64,000 nt of DNA, from the NCBI RefSeq assembly GCF_002914525.1, contig NZ_LODW01000046.1, forward strand, positions 103,424 through 167,423, in the 5' to 3' direction. Shown piece after piece: positions 11,070 to 19,645 of this stretch. A model generated the notes under the pieces. That model saw nothing but the letters and a program-made list of their open reading frames with translations, was not told the DNA's origin and searched no databases. This stretch comes from Rhizobium hidalgonense (GTDB taxonomy: Bacteria > Pseudomonadota > Alphaproteobacteria > Rhizobiales > Rhizobiaceae). The first letter of the stretch is position 1. Every line of letters starts with the position of its first letter. The translations under genes were made by a program, and so were the position numbers.

Positions 11070-11190
11070 CAAAAAATAGCCCCGTCGAAACGGGGCAATT
11101 AGGGAACGAGGGAAAGGCGAGACCGCGCAAGGGGCGAACCAAACGAAAGTCTTTGCAGAGCGAAGCTTTTCGCGCGCGGTCCCGCTGCTA
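11070..11190 (-). ncRNA. Candidate small RNA 2 with intrinsic terminator
   Basis: On the minus strand a 7-bp stem (11079-11085 with 11090-11096) is followed by TATTTTTT, a good intrinsic terminator. Upstream, GACCGCGC (11121-11128) and GCGCGGTC (11174-11181) form an 8-bp inverted repeat enclosing a further small hairpin (11160-11173). No open frame explains the region. The 5' end is a guess, and no known sRNA family was recognised. Confidence 0.42.
11071..11096 (-). terminator. Intrinsic terminator, minus strand
   Basis: GCCCCGT-TTCG-ACGGGGC on the minus strand, a perfect 7-bp stem with a TTCG loop, followed by T A T6. There is no protein gene just upstream on this strand. Confidence 0.7.
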
Positions 11191-11260
11191 AACGCCGGGC
11201 GCTGTGTCTGGTTTCCGTACGCTTTCGAACCGATACATCAGCCATTGACGGCTTTGAGCG

Positions 11261-11360
11261 CTAAAAAAGGAACCCCGCGATGAGCGGGGATCAGTAATAG
11301 GGGTGTTTTCTAAGCATCGCGCCCAGCCGCGATGCAAGGACAATAATGCACATCTTGCCG
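11261..11360 (-). ncRNA. Candidate small RNA 1 with intrinsic terminator
   Basis: On the minus strand an 8-bp hairpin GCATCGCG/CGCGATGC (11314-11335, 6-nt loop) is followed by about 25 unpaired nt and then a terminator: CCCCGC/GCGGGG (11273-11289) with TTCCTTTTTT. The upstream 100 bp (11360-11480) are strikingly AT-rich, as expected of a promoter. The two-hairpin plan with a single-stranded linker is typical of trans-acting rhizobial sRNAs. Boundaries are estimated. Confidence 0.48.
11262..11289 (-). terminator. Intrinsic terminator, minus strand
   Basis: A 6-bp G+C stem with a 5-nt loop at 11273-11289, followed on the minus strand by TTCC and six T. It would end a minus-strand transcript that has no open reading frame. 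Confidence 0.7.
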
Positions 11361-11723
11361 ATACTTTCAATCATATCATTCCATAAGCATTTGGTTTTAC
11401 GCTTATATTAACCAAGTCTAAAAAGTAAAATCTACAATTTCCCTTTTAAGCATTTGATCCGTCGAGAATATAACTACAATTTGCAACAATGTTTGATATT
11501 GTTAGTTCGGCCGCTCAGTGATCACTTGCTAAACCCTAAGCAACGGGTCTCCTGTACGTTGGGCGGCCGTCACTTTCCCGCCGCCGACAAAGGTCGGTAG
11601 TGATCAGTTCAGCCAAAACCTTGCTTCCTCGCCCTCCGTTATTCCGCATCAGTCGGTGGTAATATTCCTCGACTTTCCGTCACGCGGTTCGGCTTCGAAT
11701 CCGCGATGTCTCACGCCGGGAGC

Positions 11724-11973
11724 CCGCGCAGAAGGGTTGGAGAAGGAGATGACCATCGCCCTCTGCGCGGCCCGAACCCCGTGGAGGGGGTAGATCGCGA
11801 CTAGCGCAGGGCAACGCCAGCTAACGATCCGAAGAGTTAACTATCAATGCGAGGCGGTGGTTCCTGTGGCACCAGCCGTTTCACCGCCTTGGGGCGGACG
11901 CCTGTGGGCCGCACGGACGCTGCGAACAGGGGGTGCTGACGCAGCAGTACAAGATACTGAAGCCGTGCGGCCC
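11724..11973. other. Block of long inverted repeats, possible structured RNA
   Basis: Three strong inverted repeats follow one another: CCGCGCAG/CTGCGCGG (11724-11731 with 11763-11770), AGGCGGTG/CACCGCCT (11852-11859 with 11882-11889), and GGGCCGCACGG/CCGTGCGGCCC (11906-11916 with 11963-11973). The last encloses a second stem, GCTGCG/CGCAGC (11919-11924 with 11940-11945). No convincing protein is encoded on either strand. It was compared by eye with tmRNA, RNase P RNA, 6S RNA and the cobalamin riboswitch, and none fits. Confidence 0.4.
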
Positions 11974-12117
11974 GTCGTCAAAACCCTTAACTACCTGAAG
12001 AGGTTCCCGGATCCTATGTTGACCGCGAACAAAAAAGCCCGGCACTGGTTGGCGGGACGAGTCAGCGTGCGTTGAAACGGGCACGAGAGGCTGCGAAAAC
12101 TCCGCCGCCGAGTGCAG

Positions 12118-12318
12118 TTAAATCAACAGCCGCAGCAATGCGTCCTCGTCCTTTACCCCGTGTTGGAAAGAATGGATAATCCGTGTTGCGAGATCTTCGC
12201 GCGCGGCATCTGTCTCTATTAATTTCAGCGCGACGATCTGGTCATATACCCTTTGGCAGACGGCTATGTCCGCTTCATCCAGCACGTTCTGCGCCTGCGC
12301 TATTGGCGATGGGATCAT
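12118..12318 (-). CDS. Small conserved-type hypothetical protein
   Basis: 66 residues from ATG 12318 (GTG 12330 is possible), with TGAGG 6 nt upstream. The protein is mostly helical and acidic (NVLDEADIAVCQRVYDQIVA, TRIIHSFQHGVKDEDALLRL) and has no membrane segment. The composition and codon use look like a real small rhizobial gene, but no domain is recognised. A T6 run preceded by a weak GC stem at 12031-12058 may terminate it. Confidence 0.6.
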   Translation of the reverse strand: MIPSPIAQAQNVLDEADIAVCQRVYDQIVALKLIETDAAREDLATRIIHSFQHGVKDEDALLRLLI

Positions 12319-12771
12319 GATAGCCCTCACTTTCCCCGACGAGCGAAGGGTAGTGCTGGGCAGCGAATGTTCAAGCAGGATCGCAACACGAAGTATTTCT
12401 ACCGTTAATCACACCAATCATTCCGTCGCCTGGGGGCTCCCCTTCAGGCGGTTATCCTGCCTGCTGCCTCCATCAGAACGGGACCGTTTGCTAATGCTCT
12501 CCCGCGTGAACTTGATTTGGTCACAGCATGATTTCGTTTGGCGACAGCCGACTGCTCGCGCCGTGATGAGCAGGTCAGAGTTCATAGGAGAACATCACCA
12601 CCGGCTCGGCTGCGGCGCCCCTGAGCGCTGCGGGCGCTCCTTGTTCAAAATACTGGACGGGAAATGCCCCTATGTGCAATCAACTGAACAAACCTTGACT
12701 GCACGTAGAGCTCCTGGCACAATGCCGAAAATTCTGAACGTGATAGGCTTTCGCGTACAAAAAAATTGAGC
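12319..12771. other. Intergenic, no convincing gene
   Basis: The open frames here lack coding character. The only structure seen is a bulged CCTGGGG/CCCCTTCAGG hairpin at about 12429-12448. The stretch before 12772 should hold the hipBA promoter. Confidence 0.5.
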
Positions 12772-13119
12772 ATGAGGGTGACACACGTGCCGCGCCAGAG
12801 AAGCTATTCAAGAGTCACGCGACAAGCCCTCGCCATGCTTGGCAAACTGATCCGCGTCGCCCGGGCTGCGCGCGGACTTACCGCCCAGGAGTTGGCCGAC
12901 CGCGCTGGCATCAGCCGGACAACACTGTCCAGTATCGAAAAAGGGGCGCCGGGGCCCGAGATCGGCACCGTCTTCGAAGTTTGCGCACTCGTCGGTTTGC
13001 GCCTGTTCGACTATGACGAGCGCAGCCTGCAAATGCACAATACCCGCCTTGACGAAAAACTGACCCTGCTGCCCAAGAGTGTCCGCCACACGATGAAGGA
13101 GGTCGATGATGACTTCTAG
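12772..13119 (+). CDS. hipB: HipB-like antitoxin, XRE-family DNA-binding protein
   Basis: 115 residues from ATG 12772. The HTH_3 domain spans about residues 25-80 (LIRVARAARGLTAQELADRA, GISRTTLSSIEKGAPGPEIG). HipB-type proteins neutralise the HipA kinase and repress their own operon as dimers. The stop overlaps the start of the next gene by 11 nt, the classical translational coupling of hipBA. The N-terminus is uncertain: GTG 12787 has a better-placed GAGGG, and the residues before the HTH are unusually basic. Identity is firm because of the partner gene. Confidence 0.85.
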   Translation: MRVTHVPRQRSYSRVTRQALAMLGKLIRVARAARGLTAQELADRAGISRTTLSSIEKGAPGPEIGTVFEVCALVGLRLFDYDERSLQMHNTRLDEKLTLLPKSVRHTMKEVDDDF

Positions 13120-14431
13120 GGTGGACGCTACAAGGGCCTATGTCTGGATATGGCTGCCAGACGCAACGGAACCGGTGGTGGCGGGCCGCCTCGACCAGGA
13201 TGGCGAGCGCCTGTTCTTCACCTACGGCGCCAGCTACCGGCGCCGCAAGAACGCCATTCCCATCTATGAGCCGGAACTCCCCATTCAGGAAGGCGTCATT
13301 GTGCCCATCAACGGCTTGTCCATGGCAAGCTCTATCCGCGACGGCTCACCCGATGCCTGGGGTCGCCGCGTCATCATCAACAGGTTGACAGGCAGAACGC
13401 CCGACGCTGCCGGCGTACCCGAGATCAGCGAGTTGACCTTCCTGCTCCAATCAGGGTCCGACCGGATTGGCGCCCTCGACTTCCAGGCGTCGGCCACGGA
13501 GTACGTTCCCCGCATTGCCGCGCAAGCCTCGCTCGACGAACTCCTCGACGCCGCAGCCTTGATCGAAAGAGGCGTTCCCTTAACACCAGCGCTCGACCAG
13601 GCCCTCAATCACGGCACGTCGATCGGCGGCGCGCGCCCCAAGGTGCTGATCGAAGATGGCACGAAGAAGTTCATCGCCAAGTTCGCGGCCAGCAACGACA
13701 CATACAGCGTCGTGAAGGCCGAATTCATCGCCATGAAGCTGGCGACAGCCTGCGGCCTCAGCGCCGCAACAGTCTCGATGACCCGCGCCGCACAGAAGGA
13801 CGTCCTCCTGATCGATCGCTTCGACCGCACGCGCACCAGGGACGGCTGGACGAGACACGCCATGGTCTCCGCCCTCACCATGCTTGGCCTTGATGAGATG
13901 ATGGCTCGCTACGCTTCCTATGAGGATCTCGCCGAGCTCATTCGCCATCGTTTCACCGATCCAAAGGTCACGCTCAGGGAACTCTACGGACGGATTTGCT
14001 TCAACGTGCTGTCCGGCAACACTGACGACCATGCGCGCAACCATGCAGCGTTCTGGGACGGCAAGATGCTTTCTCTGACGCCGGCCTATGACATCTGCCC
14101 GCAGGGCCGTACTGGCACCGAGGCCACACAGGCTATGCTCATCAAAGGCCAGGGCCGCGCCAGCACACTCGCCACCTGCCTCGCGGCCGCCGCGGACTAT
14201 CATCTGAAAGAAGCGGAAGCCGCCGCACTGATCGAACACCAGGTCGCGACCATCGCCGAACGGTGGCAAGCCATCTGCGATGAATGCGAACTGAGCCCGG
14301 TCGATCGCAAGCTGTTTGCCGGGCGTCAGTTTCTCAACAGTTACGCCCTTGAGGGAATGAATGGTCAGGCCGCGCTGCACGACACGTTTCGCGCCGCACA
14401 GGAGGCGCTGATCGCAAGCGCGGGCGCTTGA
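13109..14431 (+). CDS. hipA: HipA-like serine/threonine kinase toxin
   Basis: 440 residues, the full family length. The N-terminal HipA domain (ERLFFTYGASYRRRKNAIPI) precedes the kinase-like HipA_C domain with the P-loop-like GTSIGGARPKVLIEDG, the catalytic loop NTDDHARNH and the metal-binding YDICPQ. In characterised systems HipA phosphorylates an aminoacyl-tRNA synthetase and slows growth. ATG 13109 is chosen because AGGAGG lies 6 nt before it; ATG 13106 is only 3 nt away from that site. All catalytic residues look intact. The target of this member is unknown. Confidence 0.92.
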   Translation: MTSRVDATRAYVWIWLPDATEPVVAGRLDQDGERLFFTYGASYRRRKNAIPIYEPELPIQEGVIVPINGLSMASSIRDGSPDAWGRRVIINRLTGRTPDAAGVPEISELTFLLQSGSDRIGALDFQASATEYVPRIAAQASLDELLDAAALIERGVPLTPALDQALNHGTSIGGARPKVLIEDGTKKFIAKFAASNDTYSVVKAEFIAMKLATACGLSAATVSMTRAAQKDVLLIDRFDRTRTRDGWTRHAMVSALTMLGLDEMMARYASYEDLAELIRHRFTDPKVTLRELYGRICFNVLSGNTDDHARNHAAFWDGKMLSLTPAYDICPQGRTGTEATQAMLIKGQGRASTLATCLAAAADYHLKEAEAAALIEHQVATIAERWQAICDECELSPVDRKLFAGRQFLNSYALEGMNGQAALHDTFRAAQEALIASAGA

Positions 14432-14957
14432 CCGCGCGGCATTCCATCGACGGCTGGCGCGCGTCGGGCCAAGGCGGTCTGCCCCGCCCCGCCGTCTTGG
14501 ACGAGCTGGCACCGCGGATCCGGAGCTTCCTCGATCGCAATATGGCGAAATGAAAAGTACGGGCTTCCTGCACCGGCCGAAAACGGTACAGGAAGCCGCC
14601 ACCGGGGAGGAACGTCACAATGGTGATGGACTTCGGTCCCTGGCTCCTCTTCATCGAACCAGTTCTTAGACGCGCACCTGCGTCGTTTCTTCAGTATCGT
14701 TGTCGGTTTGGCCGGGTCTGCGTCAGAGAGTGTTTGCTCCAAATCAGAATGCATTTTCGCGATATACAATCGGGATAACGCGCTTGAAACAGGCCCGGCT
14801 TAACGCCGGCGCCTTCAACGGACCTGCCCCACAGAAAATGAGATCGGGGTTGCTGCAATCCGCTGCGCTCGGGAACTTATGACAGTGTAGAAGTTCGCGG
14901 ATAAACTGTTAGGCCTTATAGTCGTTTGTTTGGGAAGAACGGGTGCAGCCATGACGT
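14432..14957. other. Intergenic with a short coding-like remnant
   Basis: From about 14470 to 14553 the plus strand reads GQGGLPRPAVLDELAPRI then RSFLDRNMAK and a stop, with GC-rich third positions and no start. It looks like the tail of a lost gene of unknown identity. A long hairpin follows. Nothing else was recognised before the debranching-enzyme gene. Confidence 0.4.
14562..14597. terminator. Long hairpin downstream of hipA
   Basis: GGCTTCCTG (14562-14570) pairs with CAGGAAGCC (14589-14597), extended inside by ACCG/CGGT. It has no T-run on either side, so it may be a factor-assisted terminator or processing signal between the convergent hipBA and glycogen-type operons. Confidence 0.5.
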
Positions 14958-17162
14958 TTACACAGTCGTGACGACTCGGATATCGCCTTTACGATCAATG
15001 ACGTCGACCACGACCTGGCGGCCCGAGCGGCGCAATGCAATATCCGCGGAGCCGGCGCCGATCCGCAGGCGCCGCAACACGACTTCGTCGAGAAAACCGG
15101 GAAGCTGCGGCTCATGAAAGCTGATCTGCAACTTCCTCGGATCGAAATCGAGGCCAAGGCATGATTGTAGAAGGAAGAGCGGTGCTGCCGCCGCCCAGGC
15201 TTGAGGCGAGCAGGCCACTGGATAAAAAGTCGGGCCCTGCGCTCGCTGACGTGCCAGCCCGCAGAAAAGTTCGGGAAGCCGCCGCAGATCGATATAAGTA
15301 GACGCCGCAAAGAGGCCGTCGAATATCCTCGCCGCGGAGGTTCGATAGCCATAGGCGGCGAGACCCTTGGCGATCAAAGCATTGTCGTGTGGCCAGACCG
15401 AGCCGTTGTGGTAGCTCATCGGGTTATAACGCGCCTCGGTTGAGGCGACGGTGCGAATGCCCCAACCGCAGAACGATGACGCGCTCATCAGTGTGCGCGC
15501 AACCTCTTCGGCCCGTTCTTGATAGGCGATGCCGGTAAATAGCGCATGGCCTGCATTTGACGATCGAACTCTGCAAGGTCGCTTATCACCGTCGAGTGCC
15601 ATGACATAGGTGCCAAGCTCCTCATCGAAAAAGTGTTCGTCGAAGGCATTGCGTAATCGGTCGGCGCTCGCAAGCAGATCCGCCGCGCGGCCTGGTTTAC
15701 CGCAGCGCTGGAATATTTCTGCCGCCGACTTCCAGGCCCCGTAAACATAGGCCTGGACTTCGGCAACTGCGATAGGACCCTTGGCTAGACGTCCGTCGGC
15801 ATGGAAGACGGAATCATGGCTGTCTTTCCAGGCCTGATTGATTAATCCTTCCTCAGTCAGGCGGCCATATTCTACGAAGCCGTCGCCGTCGCGGTCGCCA
15901 TAGTCCTCGATCCATGACAATGCCGCCTCGATCTGGGGCAGAAGACGCTTGATTGTTACAATGTCGCCGGTTCGTCGGACATAGTCGCCCGCCAGCATGA
16001 CGAACAGTGGCGTGGAATCGATGCTGCCGTAGTAGCGACGAAACGGAACCTCGCCAAGTTCGGCCATTTCTCCGCAACGGACCTCGTGCAGAATTTTCCC
16101 AGGCTCCGCGTCGCGGGCCGGATCTAATTCCTTCGCCTGGTTTGCCGCCAGATAACCCAGAACGCCACCGGCAATCTCCGGTTCGAGCCAAAGCGTCTGC
16201 ATGGCGGTTATGAGTGCATCCCGGCCGAAGACGGTGCTGAACCATGGAATGCCTGCGTAGGGATAGGGTCCCTCCGGCATTTCGGTCACCAGCATATGCA
16301 GATCCGCCGCGCATCGCCTTGCTGCCTCGTTGAAGATCTCGTTGGAGGTAAGGATCGAAGCGGTTTTCGACGATGAGGTTCGAAGGGCACGCCGGGCGTC
16401 ACGCAAGGCGAAGAAGAAGGACCAGTGGCGCGATTTTTCGTCTTCTCCCGGATCGCACGCAATCTCGATGAACAATGAGCGGGTTTCGTGCGGCGCAAGC
16501 CGCAGGTTATATCGGACGAGCACATCGCCGGATTCGTCTGGGGGAGGATCGAAAGAGAGTCTCGTCGACCGCCGACGATGGTCGAGACCTTCATAGGAAA
16601 GAAGGATTGCCTCACCCCTGACGATCGGCGTCAGATGTTGGCCCCGCTTGGCTCTCGCAGTTCCGCGTACCTCGAAGAGATCGGCGAAGTCTGCTGCAAA
16701 CGCAATCTCGATGCGGACGTGCTGCGGAGCTTCGTCGTAGTTGCGCACCGTCAGCCGCTCGTGACACCGCGAGTTCCACAGGAAACGGGTGCGTCGCAGA
16801 TGCACCTGATCGTGGCCAATAATGAGTTTTCCGGCTATGTCGAAAAGATCGGGATTGGTCAGGTCGCAGGTGAGCGTAGCATTGTCGTCGCGCAATGTGG
16901 AAGACAGCAGGATCGGCCTCTGGCCATTTATCGCCAGGGTCAGGTGGGAGAGGTAGCGAGTGTCGCGATGGAAAATTCCCTCCGGACTGTCCGGTCCGGA
17001 CAGGACGTCACCATTGTGATCGAAAACGCCGAAAGTATCGCCGTGTTTCAGAATTAGTGGCTGTCGCTCGGTGAGGGAAGCGGTCGCCGGTATCGTAAAC
17101 TGGGCGATCGGCATACCTGAGGCCGCCGGCGCTGGGAGACTGTCGGAGGAATCGATCGGCAT
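14958..17162 (-). CDS. Amylo-alpha-1,6-glucosidase / glycogen-debranching-like protein
   Basis: 734 residues. An N-terminal beta-sandwich domain of the glycogen-debranching N-terminal family (about 25-250; LILKHGDTFGVFDHNGDVL, GIFHRDTRYLSHLTL) is followed by an (alpha/alpha)6 barrel (about 280-680; IPWFSTVFGRDALITAMQ, YYGSIDSTPLFVMLAGDYVR, MSYHNGSVWPHDNALIAKG). Known relatives hydrolyse alpha-1,6 branches or act on related alpha-glucans. There is no signal peptide, so it is cytoplasmic. ATG 17162 is preferred because AGAGG lies 9 nt upstream; ATG 17171 is too close to that site. It is co-transcribed with the glycosyltransferase gene, 16 nt downstream of its stop. Confidence 0.88.
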   Translation of the reverse strand: MPIDSSDSLPAPAASGMPIAQFTIPATASLTERQPLILKHGDTFGVFDHNGDVLSGPDSPEGIFHRDTRYLSHLTLAINGQRPILLSSTLRDDNATLTCDLTNPDLFDIAGKLIIGHDQVHLRRTRFLWNSRCHERLTVRNYDEAPQHVRIEIAFAADFADLFEVRGTARAKRGQHLTPIVRGEAILLSYEGLDHRRRSTRLSFDPPPDESGDVLVRYNLRLAPHETRSLFIEIACDPGEDEKSRHWSFFFALRDARRALRTSSSKTASILTSNEIFNEAARRCAADLHMLVTEMPEGPYPYAGIPWFSTVFGRDALITAMQTLWLEPEIAGGVLGYLAANQAKELDPARDAEPGKILHEVRCGEMAELGEVPFRRYYGSIDSTPLFVMLAGDYVRRTGDIVTIKRLLPQIEAALSWIEDYGDRDGDGFVEYGRLTEEGLINQAWKDSHDSVFHADGRLAKGPIAVAEVQAYVYGAWKSAAEIFQRCGKPGRAADLLASADRLRNAFDEHFFDEELGTYVMALDGDKRPCRVRSSNAGHALFTGIAYQERAEEVARTLMSASSFCGWGIRTVASTEARYNPMSYHNGSVWPHDNALIAKGLAAYGYRTSAARIFDGLFAASTYIDLRRLPELFCGLARQRAQGPTFYPVACSPQAWAAAAPLFLLQSCLGLDFDPRKLQISFHEPQLPGFLDEVVLRRLRIGAGSADIALRRSGRQVVVDVIDRKGDIRVVTTV

Positions 17163-17178
17163 TTTTCCCATCCTCTAA

Positions 17179-18273
17179 TCAATTGATGAGCTCCGTACTG
17201 ACGGCATAGCCGTCTGAATGGCGCAGTCGAGGGATGTTTGGGCGAACACCAGGCAGCCGCCGATATATGTCCAGATAATCCGTAGCCATTCGTTCAGCAG
17301 TGAAGCGCTTCTCGAAGGCTCTGCGCACTCCGCTGCGATCAAGCTTCAACGCCCATTCGACATTTGCCGCGGCTTCGGCGACGTTATCCACCAGAATGCC
17401 GGAGACGTCGTTGTCAATTAACTCGGGCACCGAACCGCGGCGAAAGGCGATGACGGGCGTGCCGCAGGCCATTGCCTCGATCATGACTAACCCAAAGGGT
17501 TCTGGCCAGTCTATCGGAAAGAGCAGCGCACGGGCGTTGCCGAGAAAATCTGCTTTCTGGCCGTCATTGATCTCGCCGATGAATTCGACATTCTGATGAC
17601 TTCTGACCATCGGTTCAATCACCGTCTCCCAGTAGGTTTTGTCCGCCGCGTCAATTTTTGCCGCAATCTTCAGGGGCATACCGGTTCGGTCGGCAATCTC
17701 GATTGCGCGGTCAGGGCGTTTCTCGGGCGCGATGCGGCCGAGAAAGGCGAGGTAATTGCCATTCGGCTTGTCGGTGAGGGTCAACAGGTTGCGCGGTAAA
17801 CCATGATAGACCGTTCCGGACCAATTTACTGGTGGCATCGGTCGGCGCTGATCGTTGGAGACTGACACCAGCGGAACGTCTGCGAAAACTTGATAGAAAG
17901 AACGCAGGTCGGGCAGATCCAGGCGCCCGTGCAGGGTGGTAACCGCTCGATCGGCGAAATCGTGAATCAACGGAAAGTGCAGCATATCGATATGGAAATG
18001 CAAGACATCGAACTCACTCGCCCGGCGTCGAACCTGCTCCAGCATGAGGATGTGATACGGCAGTTGATCCTTGACCGCTGAATTGAGCCTCAGAGCAGTA
18101 TCCGAGCATGGTATCAGCTTCGCGCCGGTGACCGAATCGCCGCTGGCAAAGAGGGTGACGTCGTGGCCCATGGCGACGAGTTCTTCACAGAGAAAAGAAA
18201 CAATGCGTTCAGTTCCGCCATAGAGCCTCGGCGGAACACTTTCTGCAAGCGGCGCAATTTGAGCGATCTTCAT
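17179..18273 (-). CDS. Glycosyltransferase family 4 (GT-B fold)
   Basis: 364 residues. The N-terminal half has the glycine-rich acceptor loop (PPRLYGGTERIVSFL). The C-terminal half has the GT4 donor-site motif EPFGLVMIEAMACGTPVIAF (E-x7-E), and LAFLGRIAPEKRPDRAIEIA marks the interdomain boundary. It probably transfers a hexose from a nucleotide sugar; the acceptor is unknown. With the debranching-like gene it forms a two-gene operon, and similar pairs occur in rhizobia near glycogen and stress loci. ATG 18273 has GAGGAG 8 nt upstream. Confidence 0.88.
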   Translation of the reverse strand: MKIAQIAPLAESVPPRLYGGTERIVSFLCEELVAMGHDVTLFASGDSVTGAKLIPCSDTALRLNSAVKDQLPYHILMLEQVRRRASEFDVLHFHIDMLHFPLIHDFADRAVTTLHGRLDLPDLRSFYQVFADVPLVSVSNDQRRPMPPVNWSGTVYHGLPRNLLTLTDKPNGNYLAFLGRIAPEKRPDRAIEIADRTGMPLKIAAKIDAADKTYWETVIEPMVRSHQNVEFIGEINDGQKADFLGNARALLFPIDWPEPFGLVMIEAMACGTPVIAFRRGSVPELIDNDVSGILVDNVAEAAANVEWALKLDRSGVRRAFEKRFTAERMATDYLDIYRRLPGVRPNIPRLRHSDGYAVSTELIN

Positions 18274-18782
18274 CGCCAATTCTCCTCAAAAAGAGCAACG
18301 AACCGTCGGCAGGAAACATGCCCGTAGACCGACACGGCAGCAGGCAAGTGGAAACCCAGCGGGGCAGCAAGCTTTGAAGAGATTGACAGGACAATTCGAT
18401 GGTGCGGCGTGAAGACGTCGCCGTCGTTACTGTGTGGCCTCAATGCTTCCAGAGTTTCGTTACAGGACATCGTGCACTTCATCAGTGGATAACGGTACAA
18501 CGCGCTCAAAGTTCGATTACTTCTTGCTGGACGCAAAACGGCGGCAGGAGTCAGATGGCCTTAAAGTTGTGCGGTAAAATAAAACCTGTGCTTCGGTCAT
18601 GGTGACAACATAGAAGAGCGGTTCGCCTGCACTCCGAGTCTTTTCGTGGCGACGTTCTCGCAGCCGGACTCTACCCGCTTCTCGGAACCAACGACGGGTG
18701 AGATTGTTTCAGCTGTAATATTGTCATGACCCTGGCTGCCCTCCTGGCTGGGCAAGCTTCGATTTCTAAGGAGACTCGCATC
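18274..18782. other. Divergent intergenic region with EcfG-like motif
   Basis: There is no protein gene. GGAAC at 18684-18688 followed after 16 nt by TGTT (18705-18708) is one base off the alphaproteobacterial EcfG (general stress sigma) promoter and points toward the exported-protein gene 75 nt downstream. The minus-strand promoter of the glycosyltransferase operon must also lie here, but was not identified. Confidence 0.35.
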
Positions 18783-19223
18783 ATGAAGAAATCATCCACA
18801 TTTCGTTCAGTCGCGGCTGCGGTTGTCGCCGCAGCAGGAATTAGCTTTGCCGGCGCCGCGCATGCCGACAGCGGTACGATCACCTTTGCAGTCTACAAGG
18901 CTGCCTTCTTTGTGGGTGGTTCTGGAGGCGAGGGCACGCTGACCTTCCATGGTCGCCGCTATCCAATCTCTGTCGGCGGCATCTCGGGGGGCCTCGCCTT
19001 CGGGGCTTCTAAGACCAACTTTCACGGTACCGTTCGCCATATTCGCCGCGCCCGAGACGTGACGGGGGTCTACGGTGCGGCGGGCGGTGGCGGCGCGGTC
19101 GGCAAAGGAGCCCAGGTGATTGTCATGACCAATGACAAGGGCGCCCAACTCGAACTCTCGGGCAAGCAGGTAGGCCTGCAAGTCAACGCCGATCTCAGCG
19201 GTATTGCCATCACGGTAAAGTAA
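18783..19223 (+). CDS. Exported glycine-rich hypothetical protein
   Basis: 146 residues from ATG 18783, preceded by AAGGAG 9 nt upstream. The first 27 residues are a Sec signal peptide (MKKSSTFRSVAAAVVAAAG with AHA before the mature end). The mature part is short, glycine-rich and probably beta-stranded (FFVGGSGGEGTLTFHGRRYP, GVYGAAGGGGAVGKGAQVIV). It is likely periplasmic or outer-membrane-associated. Similar small secreted proteins in rhizobia have no assigned function. A near-consensus stress promoter lies upstream. Confidence 0.75.
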   Translation: MKKSSTFRSVAAAVVAAAGISFAGAAHADSGTITFAVYKAAFFVGGSGGEGTLTFHGRRYPISVGGISGGLAFGASKTNFHGTVRHIRRARDVTGVYGAAGGGGAVGKGAQVIVMTNDKGAQLELSGKQVGLQVNADLSGIAITVK

Positions 19224-19645
19224 TGGATGCTGGAAGTCCCACCGAGCCGATGTCACGAACCGCTAGACGGCGGCCCGAAAATAAGCGGTGTCTGGCGGTA
19301 AGGGACGGCAGCGCGACGATGGCTCGAGACCGCGGGCTGGTGCCGGTGCGCCAGCGGACGTAAAGCAGAAAGAGTGTCCGTCACGCTTGAAGACGGGACA
19401 GGGATCGGTGATCTGATTGTCTGGTCAGGGTCTTCCAAGGCTATCGAGGGCGATCCTCGGCGCCAGTACCAGCGCGTCTCGTTGATCGCTTATGTGCTAC
19501 GCCCGTCTTCTCAGGGACGAACCGCCTACTTATGACGGTCGTGCCGCTTGGTTGAACCATAATAAAGCAGCGAGCCCTTTTTCTCCTAAGCGCTTGTGAT
19601 AGGGTGCGTGCGAACGATCCGCATTCTTACTCCCACTGGTAGAAT
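19224..19645. other. Intergenic, nothing recognised
   Basis: About 420 bp without coding character on either strand. The AT-rich stretch at 19555-19575 may belong to the promoter of the downstream kinase gene. Confidence 0.5.

Noticed and set aside
13580..14602. Minus-strand frame of 340 codons
   Set aside because: It is antisense to hipA, which has all catalytic motifs.
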